Assembly (NCBI RefSeq): GCF_000802185.1
Contig: NZ_KN676113.1
Coordinates: 3,200,856-3,264,855 of the forward strand
Direction: 5' to 3'
Source of the DNA: Belnapia sp. F-4-1
GTDB lineage: Bacteria > Pseudomonadota > Alphaproteobacteria > Acetobacterales > Acetobacteraceae
DNA length: 64,000 bases
The notes under the pieces are model-generated. The model worked only from the letters and a program-made list of their open reading frames with translations, made no database searches and was not told the DNA's origin. Shown here one piece after another: positions 8,081-16,034 of this stretch (positions within the stretch are counted from its first letter, which is position 1; each line of letters starts with the position of its first letter). The translations under genes were made by a program, and so were the position numbers.

Positions 8081-8973
8081 GCGGGGTCGCATTGTCGGAG
8101 GTCGCGCCGCGCGACGGGCTGCAATCCATCGGGGCCTTCGTGCCGACGGAGACGAAGATCGGGCTGGTCCGCGCCTGCTACGAGGCGGGCCTCAGGCGGA
8201 TGGAGGTGGGCAGCTTCGTGTCGCCCAAGGCCATCCCGCAGATGGCGGATACCGGTGCCGTGCTGCAATTCGCCAAGCAGCTCGAGGGGCTGGAATGCAC
8301 CGTGCTGGTGCCGAACCGGCGTGGCTTCGAGGCGGCCATGGCGGCCGGGGCCGACCGGCTCGGACTGTTCATGTCGGTGACCGAGAGCCACAACAAGGCG
8401 AACCTGAACCGCAGCCGGGCGGAGAGCCTGGCCGACCTTTCGGCCATCGTGCGGGAGGCGCCGAAGGGCACGCCGATCCGCTTCAACCTTTCCTGCGCCT
8501 TCCACTGCCCCTTCGAGGGCGTGGTGCCGGAGCAGGCGACGCTCGACCTGGTGGAGCAGGTGGTGGCGCTCGACCCGGAGATGGAGGTCGCCATCTGCGA
8601 CACCACGGGGAATGCGGCGCCCGACCAGGTGCGGCGGATCTTCGAGCGTGCCATCGCGGCCTGGGGCAAACGCTTCGCCTTCCATGGGCACGACACCTAT
8701 GGGATGGGCGTCGCCAATGTGGTCGCGGCCTATGAGGCGGGGGTGCGGGTGATGGACGCGGCCTCGGGCGGCATCGGCGGCTGCCCCTTCGCGCCGGGGG
8801 CGACGGGGAATGTGGCCATGGAGGACGTCGCCTGGATGTTCGGCCGGATGGGCATCGAGACGGGCGTCGCCTGGGACCGCCTGCTCGTCGCCGCGGACAT
8901 GGCGGCTGCCGTGCCGGGCGCCATCCCCGGCGGTGCGATGCGCCGCGTCCCCGCCGTCCGCAGGGCGGCGTAG
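8077..8973 (+). CDS. Hydroxymethylglutaryl-CoA lyase family protein
   Basis: A 298-residue TIM-barrel lyase of the HMG-CoA lyase branch. The active-site segments are EVAPRDGLQS (residues 8-17), the metal-binding FHGHDTYGMG, and the cysteine loop GGCPFAPGATGN. HMG-CoA lyase makes acetyl-CoA and acetoacetate; close relatives cleave citramalyl-CoA-like esters. Coupling to a class III CoA-transferase instead of to leucine-pathway genes makes a role in degrading another acid possible. A GC-rich hairpin follows the stop. Confidence 0.9.
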   Translation: MSGVALSEVAPRDGLQSIGAFVPTETKIGLVRACYEAGLRRMEVGSFVSPKAIPQMADTGAVLQFAKQLEGLECTVLVPNRRGFEAAMAAGADRLGLFMSVTESHNKANLNRSRAESLADLSAIVREAPKGTPIRFNLSCAFHCPFEGVVPEQATLDLVEQVVALDPEMEVAICDTTGNAAPDQVRRIFERAIAAWGKRFAFHGHDTYGMGVANVVAAYEAGVRVMDAASGGIGGCPFAPGATGNVAMEDVAWMFGRMGIETGVAWDRLLVAADMAAAVPGAIPGGAMRRVPAVRRAA

Positions 8974-8990
8974 CCGGGAGACAGCGAAAG

Positions 8991-9020
8991 GGGTCCGGGG
9001 AAGCGCCTTCCCCCGGACCC
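8991..9020 (+). terminator. Hairpin after the HMG-CoA lyase gene
   Basis: The left arm GGGTCCGGGGAA pairs with TTCCCCCGGACCC across a GCGCC loop with one bulged base, starting 18 bases after the stop codon. There is no clear T-tract, so the termination role is inferred from strength and position. Confidence 0.55.
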
Positions 9021-9031
9021 ACCCGTTCTAG

Positions 9032-10477
9032 CAGCCTGTCGGATTTGCACTTGGTGTCAGGCCGAGGGTTGAGGCGCGATCAGGCTGCGAGCCGCAGGTT
9101 GTGGAGCCTGCGGCAGTTGTAGGCGAGGGCGACGAGGGTCCACTCGCTGGTGACCTTGGCGAGGCCGCGGAGGTGGAAGCGGGTGAAGCCGAGGGCTGAC
9201 TTGATGGTGCCGAAGACGGGCTCGACGGTCTGCTTGCGACGGGCGTAGCGGGCTTTGGCATTAGGGGTTTCGAGCTTGGCCACCATGGCGAGGCGCCAGG
9301 GCTCGGTGATGCGGCGTGGCGTCCTGGGCTGGGGTGGCGGCCGGAAGTCGTAGGCGCGGTGCGGCTGGGTCCGGCCGATGGCGACCAGCGGCTCGATCCC
9401 GTGCGCCTCGAGGGCGGCAACTGCCTCGCCTGAGGCGAAGCCGGTGTCGGCGAGGACGGTCTGTGGCAGGCCGATGCCGCCCTCCATGCCGAGGATGGTT
9501 GCGGCAAAGCTCGGCGCATCGGCCGAGGTGGCGACGACGCCGGTGGCGAGGATCAGCTGCGAGCCCTCGGCGCAGACCACAGCCTGGGCGTTGTAGGCCT
9601 GGCGGTACTCATGGGCGTCGGAGAGGCGCATCTGCGCGCTGTCGGGGTCGGTGAGGTTGGACTGCCGCTCGGGCGGCGGATCGTCCTTGGGCGGCTTGGG
9701 CGGGCGGCCCCGCCGGCCCGTCTTGGCCTCGTAGGCGGCGCGCTTGGCGTCATACTCGGGTCGGGCGGCCTCGGCTTCGGCACGGGCCTCGGCCTCCAGC
9801 CGGGCGCAGGCGGCATCGAGCTTGGCCTTGAGCGCCTCGCGCCTGGCGATCTCAGCGGGCAGCGCCTGCGGGTCGGGCTGGGCCTCAGCGTCGGCCGCCT
9901 CGGCGCGGTTGGTCAGGTCGGTGATGTCGGCAGCGAGCCTGACGCGCAGCGCCTTGGCGCGGTCATACCGCACCGAGCGGATCTTGGAGGCGTTGGCGTC
10001 GAGCTTGGTGCCGTCGATCGAAACCGTCCCGAGCCGCAGCAGGCCGCTCTCGCGCGCCAGCAGCAGCACCTGCAGGAAGGCCGCCTCGAAGGCAGCGCGG
10101 TTGGCCCGGCGGAAGGCGGCAATGGTGTCGTGGTCGGGGTGCAGGTTCGCCGCCACGTAGCGCACCCCAATGTCGCGGTGGGTCGCCCGCTCGATCCGCC
10201 GCGAGGAGAAGATGCCGTTCGCATAGCAGTAGATCAGCAGCGCCAGCAGCAGGCGCGGGTGATACTGCGCCTTGCCGCCCGGGATCGGCCGCACCGCAAA
10301 GGCGCCGAGCGGCACCCGGTCCACCGCCGCCACTACGAAGTGCGCCACGTCGTCCGCCGGCAACCAGTCCTTGGCATCCGGCGGCAGCAGAAAGGCCTGC
10401 TCGCGGCTGAACGGAATGAACCCTGTCATGCCCGCCAGATTCGCCCATTTCAGGCCAGATGGGAATCCGACAAGCTG
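9032..10477 (-). mobile_element. IS1182-family insertion sequence
   Basis: A complete element of 1446 bases. The ends are imperfect inverted repeats: left CAGCCTGTCGGATTTGC, right (on the other strand) CAGCTTGTCGGATTCCC. Both sides carry CTAG (9028-9031 and 10478-10481), which fits a 4-base target duplication; use of CTAG by IS1182-type elements is my recollection of the family. It holds one intact transposase gene. The right-hand CTAG is also the first four bases of a palindromic repeat (10478-10583), so the insertion hit the edge of that repeat. Confidence 0.85.
9080..10429 (-). CDS. IS1182-family transposase
   Basis: A 449-residue DDE transposase, apparently intact. The N-terminal domain includes FIPFSREQAFLLPPDAKDWL, then LLALLIYCYANGIFSSRRIE and the first catalytic region VSIDGTKLDANASKIRS. 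The second Asp is in LADTGFASGEAV and the Glu in KQTVEPVFGTIKSALGF. A charged, Ala-rich insertion with a Lys/Arg-Pro motif (GRRGRPPKPPKDDPPPE) sits between the first and second catalytic regions. It catalyses movement of the surrounding element. No frameshift or internal stop is seen, so it may still be active. Confidence 0.95.
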   Translation of the reverse strand: MTGFIPFSREQAFLLPPDAKDWLPADDVAHFVVAAVDRVPLGAFAVRPIPGGKAQYHPRLLLALLIYCYANGIFSSRRIERATHRDIGVRYVAANLHPDHDTIAAFRRANRAAFEAAFLQVLLLARESGLLRLGTVSIDGTKLDANASKIRSVRYDRAKALRVRLAADITDLTNRAEAADAEAQPDPQALPAEIARREALKAKLDAACARLEAEARAEAEAARPEYDAKRAAYEAKTGRRGRPPKPPKDDPPPERQSNLTDPDSAQMRLSDAHEYRQAYNAQAVVCAEGSQLILATGVVATSADAPSFAATILGMEGGIGLPQTVLADTGFASGEAVAALEAHGIEPLVAIGRTQPHRAYDFRPPPQPRTPRRITEPWRLAMVAKLETPNAKARYARRKQTVEPVFGTIKSALGFTRFHLRGLAKVTSEWTLVALAYNCRRLHNLRLAA

Positions 10478-10583
10478 CTAGAGCGGTTTCCGTTCGCACT
10501 GGCTTACGGAACCCGCTCTAGCCTTTTGTTTTCGCGAGCAATTGCTCCGATCAGATGATTCATCTGATCGGAGTTTGCCCTAG
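10478..10583. repeat. CTAG-bounded palindromic repeat, copy 1
   Basis: A 106-base element starting and ending with CTAG, about 80 percent identical to 23063-23170. It folds into two hairpins: an outer one (arm CTAGAGCGGTTTCCGT with ACGGAACCCGCTCTAG) at 10478-10521 and a perfect 14-bp one (CTCCGATCAGATGA and its complement) at 10545-10573. The right CTAG supplies the TAG stop of the minus-strand lipoprotein gene. The left CTAG is the insertion point of the IS. It looks like a REP/MITE-type non-autonomous repeat. Confidence 0.8.
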
Positions 10584-11086
10584 CGGCGCCGCGCCGGCGC
10601 CCGGTTCTGCCGCGGCGGCTGGGCGGGCGGAGCGAGCGGGGCCGGCGGCGGCGTGTAGGTCACGTTGACCGCCACGCGCATCGTCGCATTGCCCGGCTTC
10701 AGCTGGACGGCGAAGCTGTCCGTCCCGCCGAAGGCGGCGTTCGGGATGTAGTCCACGCGCGTGTTGTCGCCGACCGTGTGGATATGCACCCGCCCGTTCT
10801 GCGGACGGCTCTGCACCGTGCCGTAGGCGAAGGGCTTGGGCCCCGCCTGGGCGACGGTGATGCCGCACCAGCCACCATCATTGTCGACGGTCATGGTGCT
10901 CTCGACCTGCTGCCCGGCGGAAAGCACGGCAGCCTGCGGCACGGTGCAGGTCTTGGCGCCGCCGGCAAGGTCGTTCGCATAGAGGCGGGCGCCCGGCGCG
11001 GCCTGGCGGGCCTGCTGCTGCGGCGCGCAGGCGGCGAGCAGGGCGGCCAGCGCGAGCGGGCCGGCGAGGGGGAGGCGGAGGCTCAT
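10580..11086 (-). CDS. Lipoprotein of unknown function
   Basis: A 168-residue protein with a lipoprotein signal (hydrophobic run LAGPLALAALLAA followed by Cys at about residue 20, lipobox LAAC). The mature part is beta-rich, with MTVDNDGGWCGITV and GRVHIHTVGDNTRVDYIPN, then a Pro-rich, Arg-rich tail (TPPPAPLAPPAQPPRQNR). The domain resembles small Ig-like periplasmic modules but I cannot name a family. Its start overlaps the stop of the preceding secreted-protein gene by 4 bases, so the two are co-translated. The TAG stop is part of the CTAG end of the palindromic repeat. Confidence 0.75.
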   Translation of the reverse strand: MSLRLPLAGPLALAALLAACAPQQQARQAAPGARLYANDLAGGAKTCTVPQAAVLSAGQQVESTMTVDNDGGWCGITVAQAGPKPFAYGTVQSRPQNGRVHIHTVGDNTRVDYIPNAAFGGTDSFAVQLKPGNATMRVAVNVTYTPPPAPLAPPAQPPRQNRAPARRR

Positions 11087-11637
11087 CGGTGATGGGTTCC
11101 AGCGGTGCGGCGGGCCGGGGTGGCCGCGCGAGGGGCGGGCGCGCCCTGGCAGGCGGTGGCGCCGGAGGAGAGCAGGTCCTTGCCGGCGGCGTAGCCGGGC
11201 AGGTCGTCCGAGCTTTGCAGCGCCATCACCTCGTCGAACAGGCCGCCATTGCGCGAGCAGAAATCGCTGCCGAGCGAGCGGGCGACGTTCGAGCGCACAT
11301 TGGCGAGCTCGGTGATGTAGATGTCGTTCTGCCGCTGGCCGGGGCGGGTGCCGCCATGGGTGCGGATGAAGTACTGGCCGAAGGCGCGGCCGTTCTGCGC
11401 CAGGGCCGGCTGGTACTTCTGGACGAAGGCGTTGTAGCGGTCTTCCTGCTTGCAGGTGGTGGCGACCACCATCAGCTCGGTCTTCAGCGCCTCGATCTCG
11501 AAGACGGTCTGGTCCGTCTCGGCGGCGCAGCGCGGCAAGGCGCTTGCGGGTTGAGCGGCAAGGAGCACGCCGGCCATCAGCAGCGCAACCGGCGCGGCAG
11601 CGGGGCGGCGACGCGGCCGCCTGTTGGTTTCGGTCAT
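11083..11637 (-). CDS. Secreted/periplasmic protein of unknown function
   Basis: A 184-residue protein with an N-terminal Arg-rich stretch (TNRRPRRRPA) and a hydrophobic signal core (VALLMAGVLLAAQPASA), so it is exported. The mature part has four or more cysteines (PRCAAE, TTCKQEDR, DFCSRNG, ATACQG) that may form disulfides, and is mostly helical. No family is recognised with confidence. The start ATG at 11637 has AGGAAGGG upstream; longer upstream reading is unlikely. It overlaps the lipoprotein gene 10580-11086 by ATGA. Its promoter must be in the 236-base divergent gap 11638-11873, which contains no gene I can support. Confidence 0.72.
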   Translation of the reverse strand: MTETNRRPRRRPAAAPVALLMAGVLLAAQPASALPRCAAETDQTVFEIEALKTELMVVATTCKQEDRYNAFVQKYQPALAQNGRAFGQYFIRTHGGTRPGQRQNDIYITELANVRSNVARSLGSDFCSRNGGLFDEVMALQSSDDLPGYAAGKDLLSSGATACQGAPAPRAATPARRTAGTHHR

Positions 11638-11873
11638 CACCTGGCCCTTCCTGAGCAATTGCGGGCCTTGTCCCTCCCGCCGGAGTTGCCGGCGCGGCTG
11701 GAGCATTTCCCCCCGCATGCGCGCCGTGTTTCGCATAAATGGCGGGTTTGGGCGAGAGGTTGATGATGGCGTTCCAGTAATACGCTGCAAACCCTTGATG
11801 GGGCGAGCTTTCCGGCTGGCTCGACCGGCGGTTTCGGCTATGTTGCCCGGGTTGGAGGGCCGGATTCGCCGCG

Positions 11874-12338
11874 ATGCGATGGGTTTTGCTGGTGGCGCTG
11901 CTCGCGCTCGGCGCCTGCGGCACGGCGCGCGCGCCGCGGACAGGCACCGAGGCGGCCGGGGATTGGAGCTGCGTGCCCTATGTGCGGGCGCGGACCGGCC
12001 TGCCGATTCGCGGCGATGCCTGGGAATGGTGGGAGGGCGGCGCCGCCTTTGCTCGGAGCCGGGTGCCGCGGGCCGGAAGCGTCCTGGTGATGATGCGGAC
12101 CTCGCGGCTGCCGCAGGGTCATGTTTCCGTCGTCGCGCGGGTGGTCTCGTCGCGGGAGATCCGGGTGGATCATGCGAATTGGGCCTCGGGGCGCGGCAAG
12201 GGCCGCGTGGCGCGGGACCAGCCGGTGCTCGACATCTCGCCGGGCAACGACTGGTCCGTGGTGCGGGTCTGGTATCCGCCGGTGAACGGCTACGGCGCCA
12301 CGGCCTATCCGGCCTATGGCTTCATCCATCCGGGCTAG
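11874..12338 (+). CDS. CHAP-domain lipoprotein (putative peptidoglycan amidase)
   Basis: A 154-residue protein with a lipobox (LLALGAC, Cys15), then a compact CHAP domain. The presumed catalytic Cys is in WSCVPYVRARTGL and His in GHVSVVARVV, with GDAWEWW between them as in other CHAP amidases. Such enzymes cleave peptide bonds in peptidoglycan; anchoring by lipid would place it in the periplasm. It stands alone and converges on the binding-protein gene; the two TAG stops lie in one CTAG (12335-12338), a 4-base overlap. Confidence 0.82.
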   Translation: MRWVLLVALLALGACGTARAPRTGTEAAGDWSCVPYVRARTGLPIRGDAWEWWEGGAAFARSRVPRAGSVLVMMRTSRLPQGHVSVVARVVSSREIRVDHANWASGRGKGRVARDQPVLDISPGNDWSVVRVWYPPVNGYGATAYPAYGFIHPG

Positions 12339-13561
12339 CTGCGAATCATCGGGCAGGCGCCCTCCGAGAGCGGGCGGAAGGCCTGGTCGGCGGGGATGGT
12401 GGCGGCGAGGCGATAGACATCGCCCGTATAGCGGCTCTCGCCGGGCTTCTTCACCTCGAGCAGGTAGGAAGGGTGGAGCTTGCGGCCATCCTCGCGGATG
12501 GAGCCCTGGCCGAAGGCATCGTCATCGGTCGGCATGCGCTTCATCTGCGCCACGACCTCGCGGCCGCTCGCCTTGGCGCGGGCGATGCCGAGCGCCTCGA
12601 CGGCCTTCAGGTAGTGCAGCACCCCGCTGTAGTTGGCAGCGTGGACGTAATTGGGGAAGATGCCGGCGGGCAGCTTCTGCTGCACCCGGCGGGTGAAGGC
12701 GCGGGTGCGGTCGTCGAGGTCCCACCAGAAGGTTTCGGCGATGTACATCCCCTGCATCGTCTGCAGCCCCGAGGCGACGACGGCGGTGATGGAGCCGATG
12801 ATGGCGGCCAGCTTCATGCTGCGGGTCAGGCCGAACTCCTGCGCCTGCTTCACGCAGTTGATCAGGTCGTCGCCGGCCATGGCGAGGCCGAGGACCTTGG
12901 CGCCGGACGCCTTCGCCTGAAGCAGGAAGGCGGAGAAATCCGTGGTCTGCGGGAAGGGGTAGCGCGAGGCGCCGAGCACCTTGCCGCCGGCGGCCTCGAT
13001 GAAGCGCGTCGTGTCGCGCTCGATGGCATGGCCGAAGGCATAGTCGGCGGTGACGAAGTACCAGCGGTCGCCGCCCGCCTTGGTGAGCGCGGTGCCGGAG
13101 GTGTTGGAGAGGCAGTAGGTGTCGTAGGCCCAGTGGATCGAGTTGGGCGTGCAGGCGCGGCCGGTCAGGTCCGAGGTGCCGGCGGAGGCGTTGAGGTGGA
13201 GCTTGTCCTTCTCCACGCAGATCGGGTTGATGCCGAGGGCGATGGCGCTGTTGCCCACGTCGGTGACGATATCGACGCCGCGCTGGTCGAACCACTGGCG
13301 GACGGTGTTGATGCCGACATCCGGCTTGTTCTGGTGGTCGGCGGTGATGATCTCGACGCGCAAAGAGGGATGCGCGGCCGTGTACTCCTCGACTGCCTGC
13401 CGGACGCAGGCGACAGAGGTCGGGCCGGTCACGTCGCGGTAGGGGCCGGCGAGGTCCGTCAGTACGCCGATGCGGATGACATCGGCCGGCTGGGCGCGAA
13501 GGGCCGGGGCGGCGAGCAGGCTGGCGCTGGCGCCGAGCGCAGCGCGGCGGGTGAGATGCAT
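12335..13561 (-). CDS. ABC transporter substrate-binding protein, branched-chain amino-acid type
   Basis: A 408-residue periplasmic binding protein with a twin-arginine-like signal (HLTRRAALGASASLLAAPAL). The mature N-terminus VIRIGVLTDLAGPYRDVTGP is typical of the LivJ/urea-amide type fold, with later TADYAFGHAIERDT and VLGLAMAGDDLINC. No permease or ATPase genes are adjacent, so it must work with components elsewhere or be an orphan. The start at 13561 is chosen to put the signal peptide at the N-terminus. It precedes a benzoylformate decarboxylase-like gene on the same strand (60 bases), hinting that the ligand may be an aromatic or keto acid. Confidence 0.88.
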   Translation of the reverse strand: MHLTRRAALGASASLLAAPALRAQPADVIRIGVLTDLAGPYRDVTGPTSVACVRQAVEEYTAAHPSLRVEIITADHQNKPDVGINTVRQWFDQRGVDIVTDVGNSAIALGINPICVEKDKLHLNASAGTSDLTGRACTPNSIHWAYDTYCLSNTSGTALTKAGGDRWYFVTADYAFGHAIERDTTRFIEAAGGKVLGASRYPFPQTTDFSAFLLQAKASGAKVLGLAMAGDDLINCVKQAQEFGLTRSMKLAAIIGSITAVVASGLQTMQGMYIAETFWWDLDDRTRAFTRRVQQKLPAGIFPNYVHAANYSGVLHYLKAVEALGIARAKASGREVVAQMKRMPTDDDAFGQGSIREDGRKLHPSYLLEVKKPGESRYTGDVYRLAATIPADQAFRPLSEGACPMIRS

Positions 13562-13621
13562 GGACGAGGCTCCCTTCGGCGACCCTTGGCTGGGACGCTC
13601 ACGAGGCAAGCCTAAAGGTTG

Positions 13622-15214
13622 TCACCCTTTGCGGTACAGGGTGTGGATGGCCGGGTCGAGCGCGACGTCGATCAGCATGGGGGTGGGCGAGGCAAGGGCC
13701 GCGGACAGTGCCGCGTCGAGGTCGACCGGGTCGGCCACCTGGCGGGCGGGGCAGCCCATGCCGGCGGCGAGGCTCGGGAAGTCGATGCCGGGGAGGTCGA
13801 TGCCCGGGGCGTTTTCCACGCCGAGGACGCGGCTGAAGGAGCGCATGGCGCCGTAGCCGCCGTTGTTCAGCACGATGACGGTGAGGGGAAGGGCTTCGCG
13901 GACCGCGGTCCAGAGCGCCTGGATGGAGTACATCATCGAGCCGTCGCCGATGACGGCGATGACGCGGCGGCCGGGATGGGCGAGGGCAACGCCGACCGCA
14001 GCGGGCAGGCCGTAGCCGAGGCCGCCGCTCGCCATGGTGAAGAAGCCGCCCCAGTCGGGGATCGGCAGGTGCTGCTGAATCGCCGGGCGATGGGAGGGCG
14101 CCTCCTCGACGATGACCGAGTCCCCGGGGCGTGCCGCGGCGAGGCTGTGGAGCAGGTATTCGACGGGGATAGGTGTGGCCGCCGCGGGGGCCGGCGGCCG
14201 CGGGCGGGGCGGCGGGGCAGGGCGGTGGCATCCCGGCAGCAGCGCGGTCAGGGCGGGGATGCCGAGGCGAAGCCCGCCGAGGATGCCAGTGCCGGACGGC
14301 GCGGCGGCGATGGCCTCGCCATCCGCCGTCATCTGGATGAGCGGCGGCAGGCGGTATTTGCCGGCGACATGGAAGGTGAAGACGGGGGCGCCGAGGATCA
14401 GGACGAGGTCATGGGGGGCGAGGCTGGCGGTCACTGCATTCGGCGCGGCGGCCAGGAAGCCGGCGAAGAGCGGATGGCTCTCGGGGAAGCTGGCCCGGCT
14501 GGAGAAGGGGCTGGCGAGGACCGGGGCGTTGAGGCGCTCGGCCAGCGCCACGGCAGCGGGGCCGGCGCCGGCGGCATCCACCTCCGGGCCGATGACGAGC
14601 ACGGGGTTGCGGCTGGCGGCGAGCGCCGCGGCGGCCTCCTCCAGCAACGCGGGGTCGGGCGCTGTGTCGCGGCCGATGCGGCGGGGCGGGAGGGGGTCGG
14701 CCGGGGCAGACCAGTCATCCATCGGGATGGAAACGAAGGTCGGGCCGCAGGGCGGCTGCAGGGCGACATGCCAGGCATGGGCGAGGGCGGCCGGCACGTC
14801 CTCGGCCCGCGCCGGCTCGATCGACCATTTGATGTAGGGCTTGGGGAAGTTCGCGGCCTCGGTGGCGCCGAGGAAGGGGTTCAGCGGCAGCAGGCTACGG
14901 GCCTGCTGCCCGGCGGTGATCACCAGCGGGGCCTGGTTGCGGTAGGCGGTGAAGATGCTGCCCGCGGCATGGCCGACGCCGACCGCCGAATGCAGCGAGC
15001 AGAAGGCGGCCCGGCCAGTCGCGCGGGCATAGCCATCCGCCATGGCGACGACTGACGATTCCTGCAGGCCGAGGACGTACCGAAGGTCGTTCGGCCAGCG
15101 GTCGAGGAAGGGCAGCTCGGTCGAGCCAGGGTTGCCGAAGACCGTCGTCATCCCGCAGTCGCGAAGCATCTGCATGACGGCGTGACGGACGGTGCTGGTG
15201 CCGGGCGTGTCCAT
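13622..15214 (-). CDS. mdlC: Thiamine-diphosphate enzyme, benzoylformate decarboxylase-like
   Basis: A 530-residue ThDP-dependent enzyme with the three usual domains. The ThDP/Mg motif is GDGSMMYSIQALWTAVRE ending near NNGGYG. The residues that define benzoylformate decarboxylase are all present: Ser31 in GNPGSTE, Glu52 in LQESS, His75 in CSLHSAVGVGHA, and His282 in GAPVFTFHVAG (family His281). It should decarboxylate an aryl- or alkyl-2-oxo acid to the aldehyde. The gene lies between a binding-protein gene and a divergent Asp/Glu-racemase family gene. An acetolactate-synthase role is less likely given these residues. Substrate remains inferred. Confidence 0.82.
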   Translation of the reverse strand: MDTPGTSTVRHAVMQMLRDCGMTTVFGNPGSTELPFLDRWPNDLRYVLGLQESSVVAMADGYARATGRAAFCSLHSAVGVGHAAGSIFTAYRNQAPLVITAGQQARSLLPLNPFLGATEAANFPKPYIKWSIEPARAEDVPAALAHAWHVALQPPCGPTFVSIPMDDWSAPADPLPPRRIGRDTAPDPALLEEAAAALAASRNPVLVIGPEVDAAGAGPAAVALAERLNAPVLASPFSSRASFPESHPLFAGFLAAAPNAVTASLAPHDLVLILGAPVFTFHVAGKYRLPPLIQMTADGEAIAAAPSGTGILGGLRLGIPALTALLPGCHRPAPPPRPRPPAPAAATPIPVEYLLHSLAAARPGDSVIVEEAPSHRPAIQQHLPIPDWGGFFTMASGGLGYGLPAAVGVALAHPGRRVIAVIGDGSMMYSIQALWTAVREALPLTVIVLNNGGYGAMRSFSRVLGVENAPGIDLPGIDFPSLAAGMGCPARQVADPVDLDAALSAALASPTPMLIDVALDPAIHTLYRKG

Positions 15215-15260
15215 CGGGGAAGCTAAGCGCGAAGCGGCCTCGGCCGAAAGGAGCCATCAC

Positions 15261-15968
15261 ATGCCCCGCCTCGCCATCGGCACCGTGCTGCCCTCCTCGA
15301 ACCGGATGGTGGAGCGGGTGCTCGGCACCATCCTGCCCTTCTTCCCCGAGGTCGATGGCTGCGTGGCGCGCATCCCCTATTGGGGGCAGGGCATGGGACA
15401 GCCGGCCGATGGCTACGATCTCGGCAGCTTCTGCGAGGCGGCGCGGCTGCTGGGCCATGCCGGCGTCGGGGTGGTGTGCTGGAACGGCACGCGCGGCGCA
15501 GCGCTCGGCCTCGCGCAGGACCGGGCGCTGGCTGCGGCGATGGGGGAGGCGGCGGGATGCACCGGCATCACCACCGTGATGGCGACGATCCGGGTGCTGG
15601 AGCGGCTGGGCGTCGGGCGGGTCGGGATGGTGGCACAGGGGCCGATGGAGGAAGCGGCGGCACATGCGGCCGGCCTGCCGGTGGCGGTCGTGGGGCTGAG
15701 GGGCCTCGGCATCCGCGACAATGCGTCGGCGAGTGCGGTGGAGCCGGGGACCATCGCCGGCTTGGTACGCGAGGCGGCGGCGGGGGCCGAGGCAGTACTG
15801 ATCTGGAGCACCAACCTGCCGGGGCTCGCGCTGGTGCCGGCGCTGGAGGCGGAGCTTGGCGTGCCCGTGCTGGATTCTGCCTCGATCGGCGTCTGGGCCG
15901 GCCTTCATGCTTTGGGCGTGGACATGGGCAGGGCGGCCCAGCTGGGCCGCCTGTTCACGCTTCGCTGA
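15261..15968 (+). CDS. Asp/Glu racemase family protein (maleate isomerase/arylmalonate decarboxylase type)
   Basis: A 235-residue two-domain protein of the aspartate/glutamate racemase superfamily. The N-terminal Cys is present (Cys73 in GVVCWNGTRGA); the position of the second Cys is Ser183 (IWSTNLPG). The fold signature LGVPVLDSASIGVWAGLHALG is typical of maleate isomerase and arylmalonate decarboxylase relatives. Two-cysteine members racemise or isomerise; single-cysteine members can decarboxylate. The start has GAAAGGA upstream (15245-15251). It diverges from the benzoylformate decarboxylase-like gene with only 46 bases between, suggesting shared control. Confidence 0.8.
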   Translation: MPRLAIGTVLPSSNRMVERVLGTILPFFPEVDGCVARIPYWGQGMGQPADGYDLGSFCEAARLLGHAGVGVVCWNGTRGAALGLAQDRALAAAMGEAAGCTGITTVMATIRVLERLGVGRVGMVAQGPMEEAAAHAAGLPVAVVGLRGLGIRDNASASAVEPGTIAGLVREAAAGAEAVLIWSTNLPGLALVPALEAELGVPVLDSASIGVWAGLHALGVDMGRAAQLGRLFTLR

Positions 15969-16009
15969 TGGCGGGGTCCGGGAACAAGCCTTGGCCCCGG
16001 CGGAAGCCC

Positions 16010-16028
16010 ACGGGGGCGAAGCCCCCGT
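16010..16028. terminator. Bidirectional hairpin between convergent genes
   Basis: A perfect 8-bp stem ACGGGGGC / GCCCCCGT with a GAA loop, between the convergent racemase-family and glycosyltransferase genes. No T-tract is obvious, so termination is inferred from position. Confidence 0.5.
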
Positions 16029-16034
16029 ATGGCC

